Shown here in pieces: positions 10,328-24,085 of a DNA stretch of 64,000 nucleotides. Below the pieces are notes generated by a model. It made no database searches. It was not told the origin of the DNA and saw only the letters and a list, made by a program, of their open reading frames with translations. Positions within the stretch are counted from its first letter, which is position 1; each line of letters opens with the position of its first letter. The position numbers and the translations under genes were made by a program. Source of the stretch: Closterium sp. NIES-65 (taxonomy: Eukaryota > Streptophyta > Zygnematophyceae > Desmidiales > Closteriaceae); the NCBI GenBank assembly GCA_948144175.1, contig CANXME010002010.1, positions 2,554,501 to 2,618,500 of the forward strand. Direction: 5' to 3'.

Positions 10328-10681
10328 TGTTAGAAAGGCATAGTGCCAGCGTAGCGGAAACGTGTTTGTAGAAAAGAACAAGATAGAAATCTTGCATTGA
10401 TCATTGAAAAGTAAAAGGATGACACAATGAGTACTCAATGATGTGACACAGTAGGGTATATATGCATCCAGCTACCCCTCCAGAATGACCCATTCACACC
10501 AATAATGGTGTACCAATAATTGTACCCTCTACCCTCCAATAATGCTGACCTCCAATAATTCTGGCCCTACAATAATTGTGACAATTATTGTAGGAGCTGG
10601 AGGCTTATAAAGATGACTACACTAAAACCAAACAGCACACTGGTATACAATATTCGTTATACTGTATTCGGATTTCCAACA
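10328..10681 (-). repeat. 5' LTR of the gag-protease element
   Basis: Direct repeat of 5669-6027 with TG...CA ends, flanked by the GCTGC duplication on its right. Confidence 0.88.
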
Positions 10682-10762
10682 GCTGCAAAGTTACATGCAT
10701 TGTGTCGAGACATCAAAACATGAAGTCTTGAACATATGGGAGGACTAGTACTGGAAAATCCC

Positions 10763-11247
10763 TGTAAGGAATTTTCTCGACGTTCCTTAGCACACCCTGC
10801 AACATCACGTACAGCAGCAGCCGTTGTTCGCCCGTTACTGCTAACGGGGCTTCGCCAACTTGTGCGCACTGTTTTACCAAACCATGCACCGCTGGCCCGG
10901 CTGTGTCGGCCTACGCTTCGAGACTAGCCCGAGCCTCGATGCCAGCCTAGCACTAGCTAGCTCGCACGCACCGCGTTACCGTTTGCATGTTTCGTGTATA
11001 AATGTTCGCTCATGTCTTCGCTCACATTTTGTACTCGTTTGACACTTAGGGCGTGTTCCTACAGCCCCTTATCAGGCGACCTCTTGTCAGACTTGTGCGG
11101 TTCAATGCGATTCAATGAGACCGAATGTTATTATACGCATTTTAGTGCGGTGCGACACGAATCTGACAAGAGGTTCGCCTGATAAGAGGCCGTAGGAACA
11201 CGCCCTTAGTGCAATCCTCGCTACCTCAATTCATTGCACACATAACA
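10763..11247 (+). repeat. 5' LTR of GYP-A, split by a MITE
   Basis: It starts TGTAAGGAATTTTC and ends TAACA. It aligns throughout with the LTRs at 20667-20990, 59740-60069 and the split copy at 25105-33165. A TATA-like GTGTATAAATG lies near 10995. Confidence 0.85.
11049..11205. mobile_element. Tourist-like MITE inserted in the GYP-A 5' LTR, 157 bp
   Basis: The ends are GGGCGTGTTCCTAC and its complement, and the inverted repeats extend about 42 bp with few mismatches. TTA is duplicated at 11046-11048 and 11206-11208. The empty site GACACTTAGTGC is visible, as its complement, in another LTR at 25133-25150, which confirms both the insertion and its duplication. Confidence 0.9.
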
Positions 11248-11275
11248 CTTGGTATTCAGAGCTTCTTTCTTTCGC

Positions 11276-14200
11276 TCCAGGTGGGGGAACACCATCGACG
11301 TAAGTGCCTGTGGACTTCCAGGATGCCATCTCTGCGTCCATGGCTGCCTGCCACTGAGAGGAGTAGGGTTCCTCAATCGCCTCCGCGTAGGAGCGCGGGG
11401 TCGGGATGTCTGATGCATCCGGGTCTCCCTCAGGTGCAATCAGCATGGACACGAGATGAGGTACAGCAGCTGCAAAACACTCAAAGTCCTCTTGCCTGTC
11501 CTCAAGAACGTCCATGCCAAGAGCACACTTACCCCCGGCGGACGAAGGACAGACATTTTCAAATTCAACAACAAGACTAGCAGCGTAGTCGAGACGACAA
11601 GCGGCATCAAAGTCAAGAAGCTCAGAGACTAAGGCAGACCCAGCAGCAGACTCAAAAGAAGGGTCAGTGATAACAGTGGCTAAGAGACGCGTGACAGTAG
11701 GACTGGAAGCACGGACTAGGTCAGACTCAAGGTCCGGAACGTACGGAAGAGAGGACTCAGGAGGAGACAGCAAGGGAACACGCTGTGGAACAGAGGAAGG
11801 ACGAAGTGCCGTAGCGTGCGTGCCGGGGACAGGAGGAGGACGCTCACGAGGAACACGACGACCAGTGCGACCAGCGCGAACATGCGAGGCAGGACTAGAC
11901 GCAGGCTCACGACGCTCTGTAAGCAAGTCTGTCTGCTCAATGTAAGGAGAAAGAGCAGGCAGTGGAGAGCCTGGCTGTAACGGGAGGCCAGTAGAAGACG
12001 GGAGGCTAAGAACCTGGCGAAGCACGTAGTCAGGCGGTGGCAGAGACGACGGTGACGGCGGAGCAAAGAACAGTCGCAGCTGCGCAGTACCACCAGCACC
12101 AGCACCTCCAGTATGCGCACCAGTAGCTCTAGCGCCTCTAGCAACTCCAGAACCTCTAGCTCCAGCGCCTCAAGCTCCAGCACCTCCAGCTCCATTGCCT
12201 CTAGCAGCAGCACCCCCAGAACCGGTTCCTCCAGCTCCATGTCTTCAACTCCAGGGTCGACAGCATCAGCTTCAGGGCCTCCAGCAGCAGCACCCCTAGA
12301 ACCGGCACCTCCAGCTCCAGGGTCCCCAACTCCAAGGTCGACAGCACCAGCTCTAGGGCCTCCAGCTCTAGTGCCTCCAACAGCAGCACCCCCAAAACCG
12401 GCACCTCCAGCTCCAGGGTCCCCAACTCCAGGGTCGACAGTACCAGCTTCAGAGCCTCCAGCTCCAGTGCCTCCAGCAGCAGCACCCCCAGAACCGGCAC
12501 CTGCAGCTCCACGGTCTCCAGCTCCAGCGCCGCCAGCTCCAGTGCCTCCAGCGTCGGCAACTCCAGCAGTAGGGCCTCTATCTCGAGCAGTGCTACTCCT
12601 AAGGCGGGTGCGCGAAGCAAGCCAATCGTGAAGCTGCTATGGCGAGAGAGGTGACCTCTGGGACACGGCACCAGGAGGACCTCCGGCAGACTCAGCACCA
12701 ACAGACTCAGTACCCCTTGGTACAGTACCTCGAGGGCTAGCACCACCAGCCCCAAGGTCTCGAACTCCAATGCGCGGGTCTCCAGCTCCAGTGCCTCCAG
12801 CACCACGGACCCCGGCAGCTCGAGTACCTACGGTACGAGCACCTCCAGGACCCTCTGCGCCAGCAGTACAAACACCAGTCCTGGCCGCTCCAGAACCTGC
12901 AGAACTAGAAACACCAGCACCCCCAACACCTCCACGACGAGCAGCTATAGCAGCTCCAACCGCAGCACCTTGAGTAGCAGCACCTCCACCAGCACGACCT
13001 CCAGCTCCAGCAGTACCACTCCTCAGGCGAGCACGCGACGCAAGCCACTCTCGTAGCTGATGTGGTGAGAGAGGCCCCCGGCGTGAAGAGAGACCCGGAG
13101 GAACGCCAGCTTCACCCCAAGACCCGGCACCCTCCGACTCAGCACCCCCAGTCTCCGCACTCGTAGGCTCAGCACCCCCAGGCTCCGCACTCGTAGGCTC
13201 AGCACCCCTAGGCTGCGCACTTGCAGGCTAAACACCCCTAGGCTCCGCACCCCCCAGCACCTCACGCATAGGCTCAGCACCCCGAGACGCAGCACCCTGA
13301 GCTATACCACCCGCAGCAGCACCTGAGTCGCTGGTGACCTCTACAGGCTCAGCCAAGGGGGGCGGGTCTATCTGAGACACACCTGAAGGAGTAGGACCCT
13401 GAGGGGGGAGGGAGTCTACCGGAGGGGGACCTGGAGCGAGGAAAAGCGGCGGGGGAGGGAGAGGAGCAGTGCGGTAGGGGAAGAGACGATAGAAAGGAAA
13501 CGACTCATCAAAGGTGATGTCCTAAGAGGGGAAGACACGGCGCGAGGTGGGGTGGTAAAATTGCTAGCCAGGCGTGTGAGGGACAAAGCCAAGGAATAGA
13601 CGAGGAATGGTGCGGGAGGAGAGCTTGTCCGCGGACGTATCGCGGACAAGGGCACGAGCACCCCAGACCCGGAAACGCGACGCATCGCCAGCCTCCCCCG
13701 TCCAACGCAGTGTGGGCAAGGTCTCCAGCAAGGAGACACGGGGCTAGAAGTTGAGGTGCTGCGCGGTGTACCGGACCGCAAACGGCCACAGAAAATGGGG
13801 AGCCGCCACATGGATCAAAGAGGTACGCGCGATCTCCATGACTAAGCCAATGCGGCACTCAGCAACCCCATTTTGCTGCTGTGAGCCCGGAAGCGTGAAC
13901 GACGTTTTGATGCCCTCCCCCTCACAGAAGGCCCGCAAGAACTCGGAGGTGAACTCACCACCTCTATCAGAGTGCAGACGCAGGATAGGAAGGTCCTCGC
14001 GGAACCTACAGCGGAGCCGGAGACGAACTGCTTGGATCCAAGGGATCAGGACAGCAGGGACCTCACCCTTGGTGTGCTAGGGGAAGATTGTGGTGTAACG
14101 CGAAAAGTCGTCGACAACCAGCAGAAAGTACCGCTCACCGCCCTGTCCACGAACGTGGGCTGGGCCCCACACGTCCACGTGGAGGGTCTGGAGAGGAGCC

Positions 14201-15300
14201 TCTGTCGAGGGAAACGAGGAGGAGTCTGGAGCGGCGCGCTGCCGCCCCTCGATACAAGGAAGACAGGGCAACGCAGGGGAGGCAGGGAGGGGAGGGAGAG
14301 ACCTAGGAAGACCAGACACAAGGAGGCGACGGTGCATGCCATGGAGACGTGGCAAGGAGGGGTGACCCAGGCGGTGGTGCTAGAGAAGAGTCTGGTGCGA
14401 CAGGGAGCGACACGAACAAGGGGAGGTTACCTGACCTGACGCAGACACCTAACCAGTAGTAGCTACCTGAGGGGACGCAGTAGTCAGTGTGTAAAGACTC
14501 GACCCTGGCTGACGGGTGAACGTGGCCAGGTGACGACCAGTCCGGGAGAACATACAGATCGCCACATGCTGTCCTCCAGGGAAAAATGTATCAACCCATG
14601 CATCCTGGAGGACTGCGTTGCTCACCAGGTTCGTAGAGAACGAGGGGAGGTGAAGATCTTACAGTGAGCCAGAGGGAAGCGCCGGGCACGGAAGCACAGT
14701 GGTGGACCGTGCAAGAACTGGGCCCCCTGAGGGGTCAGCCTGAGACACTGCAATAGGTGCAGGGAGTGGGGTGAGTGCGGTACTGTCTCGAAAGAAACAG
14801 CTGGAAGCACCTGAGTCAAGCGTGAAGGTGTGCAAGGCCAATGTAGACGCAGTACCTGAGAGAGCAGACTCTCTAGCACCTAAGGCAACAGCCTCACTAG
14901 CACCTAGAGCAGCAACCTCTATACCGGGGTCGTACTATACACACAGGTAACAGTCACTCTCAGCACCACCAGGCAAAGCATACATGGCAGTAAGAATGGC
15001 GTCATAGTCTAAAGCAAAGACATTAACGCCCGACGTAAGCAGCTCAAGTAAGTGGGGGATCTCAGCATCGTCGCCAAACTCGGCATGCCAGGCGTCAGTC
15101 AAATAGGAGAAGCAGCGGGACTATGCGTGACCAGGTGTCCCACAGGTCTGACCAGCTCGACGACCTGTGCGAATGACATACGGAAAGCGACCAGGATTTG
15201 GAGACATCCCACGTTGGTAAAGCCACTCATGAAGCTGCTGGGGCGTAACGGTCAGACGCCGATGTAGCTGCATCTGGCCACCGCCGGAGACTCCACAGTG
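11276..15300 (-). pseudogene. COP-A gag(C-term)-protease-integrase-linker-RT(N-term) remnant
   Basis: In reverse order: gag zinc-finger region with internal TAGs (about 15250-14950), protease with FTLDSGASSCFFRD (near 14800), GAG-pre-integrase and integrase (14355-13416; DVWGP, VVDDFSRY, QQQNGVAE), a Gly/Ala-rich linker (about 13400-12050) and the region before RT with PYSSQWQAAMDAEM (12025-11281). Several frameshifts and stops break the frame, so it is a dead copy. Confidence 0.75.
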
Positions 15301-15639
15301 ACTGCTATTACGGCCGCCACTTCTCCCACTGCTGCCACCACCGCCGTCACCACTCCCACCGCTACTACAAACTCAAGTGATGGCAGGCAAGCTAGGAGGA
15401 GCGCGGCCTCTAGGGCGGTACGGAGTGAAGGCAGTAGTACGAGTAGCGGCAGCAACAATACGAGCAGTAGAGCGGCTCATGAGGCTAGGCTGCAGCACCT
15501 CTAGCACTCCTAGTAGCACCTCCACCAGCAGCACCAGTAGCACGAGCAGAAGGGAGGATCGTGTTGGGTGGCGCGGCTCGGCTTGGGCGGCGCGGGCAAC
15601 AAGGTGCGCACTATGGAGGGCAGCAGGGCGCGGCGCGCT

Positions 15640-16160
15640 GGCTGCAGCAGGGCGCGACGCGCAGGGCAGCAGGGCGCAACGTGCGGGCTGCAGCAAAGCG
15701 CGACGCGCAGGGCAGCAGGGCGCAAGGCGCTGGCTGGCGTAGGGCGCGACGCGCTGGACAGCAGCGCGCGACAGGCGGGCTACCGTAGGGCGTGACGCGC
15801 GGGGCAGCTGCTCGCGACGCGCGGGCTGCCGTAGAGCGCGACGCGCGGGGCAGCAGAGCGAGACGTGCAGGCTGTTGTAGGGCGCGACGTGCAGCTGCAG
15901 CAGGACGCAGGGCAGGGTGCTGGCGCAGGGCAGGGCGCTGGCACAGGGTAGGGCGCTGGCGCAGGGCAGGGTGCTGGCGCAGGGCAGGGCAAGGCGCTGG
16001 CGCAGGGGAGAGCGCTGGCACAGGGCAGGGCAGGGCGCTGGCGCAGGGCAGGGCGCTGGCGCAGGGCAGGGCGCTGGTGCACGGCAGGGCACTGGCGCAG
16101 GGCAGGGCGCAGGCGCAGGGCAGGGCGCTAGCGCAGGGCAGGGTGCGAGCTGACACCGCA
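15640..16160. repeat. GC-rich tandem repeats in the COP-A leader
   Basis: Two arrays lie side by side: a longer unit built of GGGCAGCAGGGCGCGACGCG-like blocks (about 15640-15890), then an 18-bp unit of GGGCAGGGCGCTGGCGCA type (about 15905-16145). Frames through them give low-complexity Ala/Gly/Arg strings and are not genes. Confidence 0.75.
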
Positions 16161-16260
16161 GCGTAGGGCAGGGCGTGGGGTAATGCGGTATTCGTAGTCG
16201 ATCACTAGGTAATGGTAAGCTCGAAATAAACGGTCCTACGGACCTACTGCTCTGAAACCA

Positions 16261-16394
16261 TGTCAGAATCAACGAGCAGGAATGATTGCATTGAAAGGAT
16301 TGAGGGTACAAGTACTAACCCTAACATTGGGTTGTACCCTATACAGGCTACCCCACTACAGCCTACACAAAACTAGCACACATATAGTTTGACA
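16261..16394 (-). repeat. Second copia LTR inside COP-A, with priming site
   Basis: The 134-bp LTR starts TGTCAAACTATATG on the reverse strand. The site TGGTTTCAGAGC follows it (16260 down to 16249), and the leader hairpin GGTCC-GTA-GGACC is at 16232-16244. It is diverged from the LTR at 17086-17222, so a second related copy probably inserted or recombined here. Confidence 0.75.
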
Positions 16395-17085
16395 GCAGTA
16401 GCACTAGCAGCAACAATAGTAGAAGCAGCAGTGCAGCAGTAGAAACCGGTTTGCCAAGCAACAAGGCAGCGCGGCGCGGCTCAGCAGGGCGGCGCGGCTC
16501 GGGCGGCGCGGCTCGGGCGGTGCAGCGCTGTGCTGGCAGCTGCAGCAGCGTAGTAGTGGCTGCAGCACTGGCAGGGCCAGCAGAGCGCAGGGCAGCGCAG
16601 GCAGGCGGCGCGCGAGGTAGCATGCGGCCTGTGGGGCAGCAGGGCGGGCGGCGCGCTAGGCGTAGCGGGCGGTCGCGGCTATGGCAGGCGGCGTTCGGGG
16701 CTGCAGGCGGCCGGCAGGGCAGCAGAGCGGGCTGCGCGCAGGGCGTAGCGGGCGGCCGCGGCAGCAGGGCAGGCGGCGTACGGGGCTGCGGGGCAGCGCG
16801 ACAGGTGGCGCGCGGCGCGTGGCAGGTAGCCGCGGCAGGAGCAGGCGGCGCTCGGGGCTACAGGCGGCGCGCGGGGCTGCAAGAGGCGCGCGAGGCGTAG
16901 ATGGGGCAATGCGCTAAAGAAAACGCATGCTGCAGCAGTGGCGCGCGGCCACCAGGGGCAGCGTGCAAGTGGCGTGCGCGGGACAGCGCGATGCGGGGTA
17001 GGGCAGTGGGGTAACGCAATAACCATAGTCGGAATGGTGGGCCCAAAAAAATAAACGATCCTACGGATCTACTGCTCTGATACCA
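16395..17085 (-). other. GC-rich leader following the outer COP-A LTR
   Basis: It begins with the priming site TGGTATCAGAGC (17085 down to 17074), the hairpin GATCC-GTA-GGATC (17057-17069) and GGGCCCACC (complement at 17036-17044). The rest is GC-rich, imperfectly repeated sequence of GGCGGCGCGCGGGGCTGC type without a convincing gene. Confidence 0.65.
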
Positions 17086-17222
17086 TGTCAGAATGAGAAG
17101 CTAGAATGACTGCATTGAGAGGAATGTGGGTACAAGTACTAACCCTAACATTGGGTTTTACTCCATATGGGCAACCCCACTATAGCCTACACAGAACTAG
17201 CATACATATACATAGTTTCACA
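17086..17222 (-). repeat. 5' LTR of COP-A
   Basis: 137 bp, starting TGTGAAACTATG and ending TTCTGACA on the reverse strand, with TGGTATCAGAGC immediately after. It carries the family core (TGTGTAGGCTATAGTGGGGT ... GTACTTGTACCC). Confidence 0.82.
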
Positions 17223-20200
17223 GCTTTGACCCAATTCAACGAAATGGTCCTACCGTTCGGGCGTGGTTGTTCATGATGAACGTTTTCTTCGACGCCAACT
17301 ACGTCTTGGAGAATACGGCGAAGATTCGCTACGCCGTGTCGCTCCTGCGAGGACCCGCCATGGATTGGTGGCGTGTCATCGTCACAAAGTCGAATGGCAG
17401 ATGTTTACCTAAGATCGACGCAAGACTGGTTGACTGCACGCCACTGGCGATACGTGAACGTGTAGACCGGGTTCGGATTCGACATGGGGGTAACTTCACG
17501 TATAGTCAGGAAATGCTCGCGACAACCCTCGACAGAATCGACATCTTACTCGGTCGTGATTGGCTGCGTCGACACAATCTGCGAATAGACTGGACGACGG
17601 GTGACTGCACCGTGCGAGTGAACGGTAACAACATCACCTTACATTGTTGGGGCTCGCCTGGGCCTTCGTCGATGCGTGTCAACGCGATCACGATGAAATG
17701 CGCCGTAGCGGCAGGAGCTGACGTGTACGCGGTTGACATTCGAGAAGCCGAGGCAGCATACAAAGGGGGGGATTTACGGAAGCTGCTAGCCGACGTACCG
17801 CATGATCTGGCAGAACTCCTGAAGCGGTATAGTGGGATATTTCCGGATAACCTGCCGACGGCAACCTCAGCGACCGCACGACCACAGGATAGAGCTAGAA
17901 CCAGGGGCACCGCCGATAGTACAGCGACAGTTCCGACTGACCCAACCCGAAATGGACGAACTACGGAAGCAGCTGGATTACCTACTCGAGAAGGAGTTTG
18001 TTCGCCCGAGTTCAACTCCCGCGGCACTGATACTGTTTACGCCGAAGAAAGATGGGAGTTTTCACATGTGTAGAGATTATAGAGCACTGAACAGAGTTAC
18101 CATCAAGTCCTGTTACCCCATCCCGCGAGCCGACAAACTGATCGACCAATTGCAAACAGCCGGGGTTTTATCGAAAATCGACCATTAAGAGACTACCACC
18201 ATATCAGAGTCAACCCACCCGACTGCCCGAAACTAGCCTTCCTAACACGCCACGGATCCTTCAAATACACCATCATGCCCTTCGAACTAACCAACGCCCC
18301 CGCCACTTTCCAAATGACCATGAACGAAGCTTTCCGGCTGCTTTTAGATAAGTGCGTCATCGTGTATCTCGACGACATACTGATTTACCACCCAGACAGA
18401 GCAGAGCACCTACAAGACTTTGAAGCAGATTTTCAAATACGGAGTGAAAACCGCCTACTGACCATAGCCTCTAAGTGTGAGTTTTTACAAGACAGGTTGG
18501 AGTTTTTTGGGACACATCATTTCAGCTAACGGAATGGAAATAGACCCGAAGAAGATCGTGACGATCCAAGCGTGGCACGCGCCGAGAAATTTGATTGAGT
18601 TGCAGTGTTTTTTGGAGTTCGTCAACTACGTGCGCCGGTTCGTCCCCGACATGGCGAAGTTGAATGCTCCATTGACCGACCTGCTGAGGAAGTGGGTCGA
18701 GTACACGTGGGGGGAGAAAGAGCAAGCTGCCTTCTCGGCCCTCAAAAAAATTTTGTGCTCGCCGCCCGTGCTTCAGATTGCAGATCCGCACCGTCCGTTC
18801 GAGCTCGTCACCGACACTAGCGACATCGCTGTGGGAGCAGTACTGTTGCAGGACTTCGGGAACGGCCTCCAGCCAATCGCGTACGAGTTTCGCAAGTTTC
18901 ACCACCCCGAGCGCAACTATCCGATACTCGACCGCGAGATGCTGGCGATCGTGCACGCGTTCAAGATATGGCGATGTTACCTCACGGGAGCAGACGTGAC
19001 AGTACGGACAGACCATCGATTACTACAATACCTTCGCGCCCAACCGAATCTCAACCTACGACAGATCCGCTGGTTGGACTATCTGGAGTCCAACTTTCAC
19101 TACACAGTTACGTACAAAAAAGGCGCATCAAATATTGCCGACGCACTCACTCCCCCCACCGCCCAACTCCACGCCATCCTACTTGCCCAAACCAACTCGC
19201 TGTTAACAGGCCTATTCACTTACGGATACAGTACCGACCCATTTTTCACGACTGGAAATTCGCAGCAATTGGTAGAAGCTTAAGGATTCTATTACGTAGA
19301 AACAGGCACCAACCGCATCTGGATACTGGTATATTCTCTACTGAGGGAATTGCTACTACAGGAGGCACACGACGGAGTTACCTCGGGACAGTTTGGGGTA
19401 GAGAAAACGCGACTGCAGCTGCAACGGTATTACTACTTGCCGGAGCTGTTGACCGACGTACAGCACCACGTGGGCTCGTGTCCTACGTGTTAGGTGATGA
19501 AGAGCTCGCAGAAACGTAAGCCGGGTCAGTTGCAGCCGATTTCACCACCCGAGCGCGCCTGGCAGCCGGTTACCATGGTTTCGTCACAGGGTTACCTTCA
19601 AACCCTGGGGGTAACGACGCGGTAATGGTCGTCGTTGACAGACTGACGAAAATGGCTCACTTCGCTGCGTGCAAGAAATCGATCTCAGTTGAAGAAACCT
19701 CTCGCCTGTTCATCGCAACCGTCGTTCGACTGCACGGGATACCAGCCGCGATAATCAGCGACCATGACACGAAGTTCACCAGCAATTTCTGGAAGAACCT
19801 TTGGGAGCAGTTCGGGACCAGGCTACAGTTCAGTTTATCGTACCACCCCGAGACCGACGGTCAAACGGAGCGGACGAATCAGACGATGGAGCAATTGATT
19901 CGGGCCACATGTGACGGGCCGACAACTTGGGAGCAGCAGTTGCCGCTGATCGAGTTCGCGTACAACAACGCCACGTTAGCGACGACGCAGCAGTCCCCGT
20001 TCTATCTGATCTACAAGCAAAACCCTACAATGCCCATGACGCCGAGTCTGGACAACCCAACGCCACGTGCACAACAATTCACCGAGATTCTGCAAGCTGC
20101 CCGCGCCGAAGCAATTAAAAAGGCCAATGTCATTGCTAAACGCAACGCTGACCGCCACCGCTGCCCAGTCACGTTCCAGTCAAGAGATTACGTCCTGTTC

Positions 20201-20404
20201 GACACACAAAACTTAAGACTGCCCATCGTGCCAACATTACGACCGTGCTACTGTGGACCATTCCAAATCAGCAACATGATCACCCCAGCGACCGCCCACT
20301 TACTGTTGCCGACAGACTGGTACATGAGCCCATCATTCCACGTCAGCCTGCTTCGCCCCTACATCCCAACCACAAGCCATCTGCCTCGTTATCGCCCGCC
20401 ATAA
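17223..20404 (+). pseudogene. GYP-A gag-protease-RT-RNase H-integrase remnant
   Basis: Gag (FFDANYVLENTAKIRYAVSLLRGPA) runs straight into post-protease sequence, so the DSG-type active-site region is deleted near 17395. The RT follows after a frameshift near 17860 and carries YLDDILIY (about 18363). RNase H spans about 18750-19150 (VTDTSDIAVGAVL, LDREMLAIVHAF). A stop at 19281 precedes the integrase HHCC region, which has CAG changed to TAG at 19491-19493. The integrase core lies at 19625-20404 (VVVDRLTKMAHF, ISDHDTKF, HPETDGQTERTNQ). It is inactive. Confidence 0.85.
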
Positions 20405-20626
20405 ATGACTCGCCCTGCATCGGAGCCGATCATCGAGCTCGAAAATATTCGGAGCCATCGGATTCGACACCCCACAGGCATCAAGAGGATCGAGTTCCTT
20501 GTTCGCTGGAAGGACCGCACGCCAACTGAGGACGGCTGGGTGCCCCTGGCCAACATTGAAAACCACCCTGCCCCGCAAGTGTACCTGAGGAGCCGGGGTT
20601 TCCGCGATATACACGCACTCGCGTAG
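20405..20626 (+). CDS. Chromodomain segment of GYP-A integrase
   Basis: This 73-residue piece contains RIEFLVRWKDRTPTEDGWVP and an ANIENHP segment, the three-strand plus helix pattern of a chromovirus chromodomain. It lies in frame behind a TAA that separates it from the integrase core. The homologous region of GYP-C is continuous. Chromodomains of this class direct integration to particular chromatin. Confidence 0.7.
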   Translation: MTRPASEPIIELENIRSHRIRHPTGIKRIEFLVRWKDRTPTEDGWVPLANIENHPAPQVYLRSRGFRDIHALA

Positions 20627-20631
20627 CGGAG

Positions 20632-20666
20632 GGGGCTTCTTGAGGGGGGGGGGGGGGGGGTGGGGG
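20632..20666 (+). promoter_or_regulatory. Polypurine tract of GYP-A with expanded poly-G
   Basis: GGAGGGGGCTTCTTGA is followed by an uninterrupted G run of about 18 and GGGGGTG just before the 3' LTR. This is the expected position of the plus-strand primer. The G run is longer than in the sister copies. Confidence 0.65.
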
Positions 20667-20990
20667 TGTATAAGGATTTCTCTCTACATTCCTTAGTGCA
20701 CCCTGCAACATCGCGTGCAGCAGCAGCCGTTGTTCGACCGTTACAGCTAACGGGGCTTCGCCGACTTCGCGTGCACTATTTCACCAAACCATGCACCGCT
20801 GGCCCGACCGTGTCAGCCTACGCTTCGGGACTAGCCCGAGCCTCGATGCCAGCCTAGCACTAGCTAGTTCACACGCACCGTGTTACCGTTTGCATGTTTC
20901 GTGTATAAATATTCGCTCATGCCTTCGCTCACATTTTGTACTCGTTTGACACTGCAATCCTCGCTACCTCGATTCATTGCACCCGTAACA
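20667..20990 (+). repeat. 3' LTR of GYP-A
   Basis: 324 bp, starting TGTATAAGGATTTC and ending CCCGTAACA. It lacks the MITE found in the 5' LTR. Confidence 0.85.
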
Positions 20991-22065
20991 CTCCCTCGAC
21001 AGGTGTAGTATTTTATTGCCACTACTACACCATAGAAGCCATAATCAGGTGTGTTTGTGCATGTTATGAGTGCAATTGAGCGAGCGAGCGAGAATTGCAT
21101 TATCGAAGCAAAAACAGTACAATGAACGAAGGATTGAGCGAGGTCTAAATAGCGAAGGCCACAGTGGTAACGGTGCCGATCTCTGGGTAACGTGCGACGG
21201 TACTGAGACTGAGGTTGGGACTGTGGTTGGGAAATGTCGAGGCGGAGGACCGGAGCGCGGGTTACCAGCCAAGTCGTGAGGTCGGGGTGCGACGGGCGAG
21301 GTGGTGGGGAGATTGTCGAAGCAAGGGTTGCGAGTGGTAACGGCGCTGACTGTGGTGCTATAGTGATGTACGCGCTAAGGAGGGATGCGGCGTAAGGAAA
21401 ATGGAAATTTCCTTTTAGTACCCATGATCACCTTCGACTTGGTTCGTAGGTTCTCCTTCCTCCCGAACCTCGAGCTAACCCTGGGCTTGAGGAGGCAAAC
21501 CAAAACGCTAGCCAGTCAAGATATTTGCGGTCCATGAATCTGGCTCGTACCCTTGATTCAGGTGACTTCCAAACATAAACTCTGCTGACCTGGAATTTCT
21601 GCGAAGCATTTTTGAAACTTTACGCGAGCTCCAGACCTGCTGACTCGTTTCCGAGGCTGATCCTTTCACCTATTGCCAGCGAAGCGCAACCAGCATCCAC
21701 GTGAGCAAGCTGCCCATGTCAGCTCCTGAACTAGGTTTGTCATTCCGCGCCGAGCTCCACTGCCGCATATTCTGTACTTTCATCCCTGCTGCAATCCCCA
21801 AGCAACCTCTTTCCCCCTCCAGTCCCATGACCCATCTGAGCCATCTCCCCCTTTCCCCATTCCTTGCGCCATTCTGCATCCCAGTTTCTAAGGAGCCCTT
21901 ACGTCAGATTTTCCTGGCGATATTACTAAGGACCAACTACACTCTCACCTTGTGCTGACTTCAGCAGAAATCTCCCGACTGTTCTGGTCACCACACTCCA
22001 TTCGAAACTATTCTATCACGCGTAGATCCCATTGTCCGTCCTCTGCTTTTCTACTCTACGTTGCC
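20991..22065. other. Host intergenic region upstream of the DLH gene
   Basis: No coding region, RNA gene or element is recognised in about 1.1 kb. It presumably contains the promoter and 5' UTR of the gene starting at 22066. Confidence 0.45.

Positions 22066-24085
<2,020 letters not shown>

Larger units (their letters stand above)
5669..10681 (-). mobile_element. Complete gag-protease-only LTR retrotransposon (TR-GAG-like), 5.0 kb
   Basis: Two LTRs (5669-6027 and 10328-10681) of 359 and 354 bp run TGTTGG...CTAACA on the reverse strand. GCTGC duplications at 5664-5668 and 10682-10686 flank the element. The primer-binding site TGGTATCAGAGC directly follows the 5' LTR (10327 down to 10316), and a purine tract ending AAGGGGGAG precedes the 3' LTR. 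The interior encodes one long gag plus aspartic-protease frame and no integrase, reverse transcriptase or RNase H that I can recognise. It must be mobilised in trans if active. Confidence 0.85.
11276..17222 (-). mobile_element. COP-A: truncated Ty1/copia element, reverse strand
   Basis: The 5' end is the LTR at 17086-17222, whose outer edge meets GYP-A gag sequence exactly. A second, related LTR with its own priming site lies at 16261-16394. Inward come GC-rich leaders, gag C-terminus, protease, integrase, a repetitive linker and the start of RT, which stops at 11276 against the GYP-A priming-site region. The RT core, RNase H and 3' LTR are absent. Confidence 0.78.
10763..20990 (+). mobile_element. 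GYP-A: Ty3/gypsy chromovirus, degenerate, with nested copia
   Basis: The LTRs are 10763-11247 (including a MITE) and 20667-20990, about 325 bp each without the insertion. Both end in CCCGTAACA or ACATAACA. The flanking 5-mers are ATCCC and CTCCC, a probable duplication with one change. A tRNA-like priming site (TTGGTATTCAGAGC) follows the 5' LTR. The 5' UTR and gag N-terminus are missing where COP-A sits (11276-17222). Protease, RT, RNase H, integrase and chromodomain remnants follow in order from 17223. Confidence 0.82.

Noticed and set aside
12113-12631. Ser/Pro-rich proteins on the plus strand of the COP-A linker
   Set aside because: They are antisense readings of the Gly/Ala-rich linker between integrase and RT.
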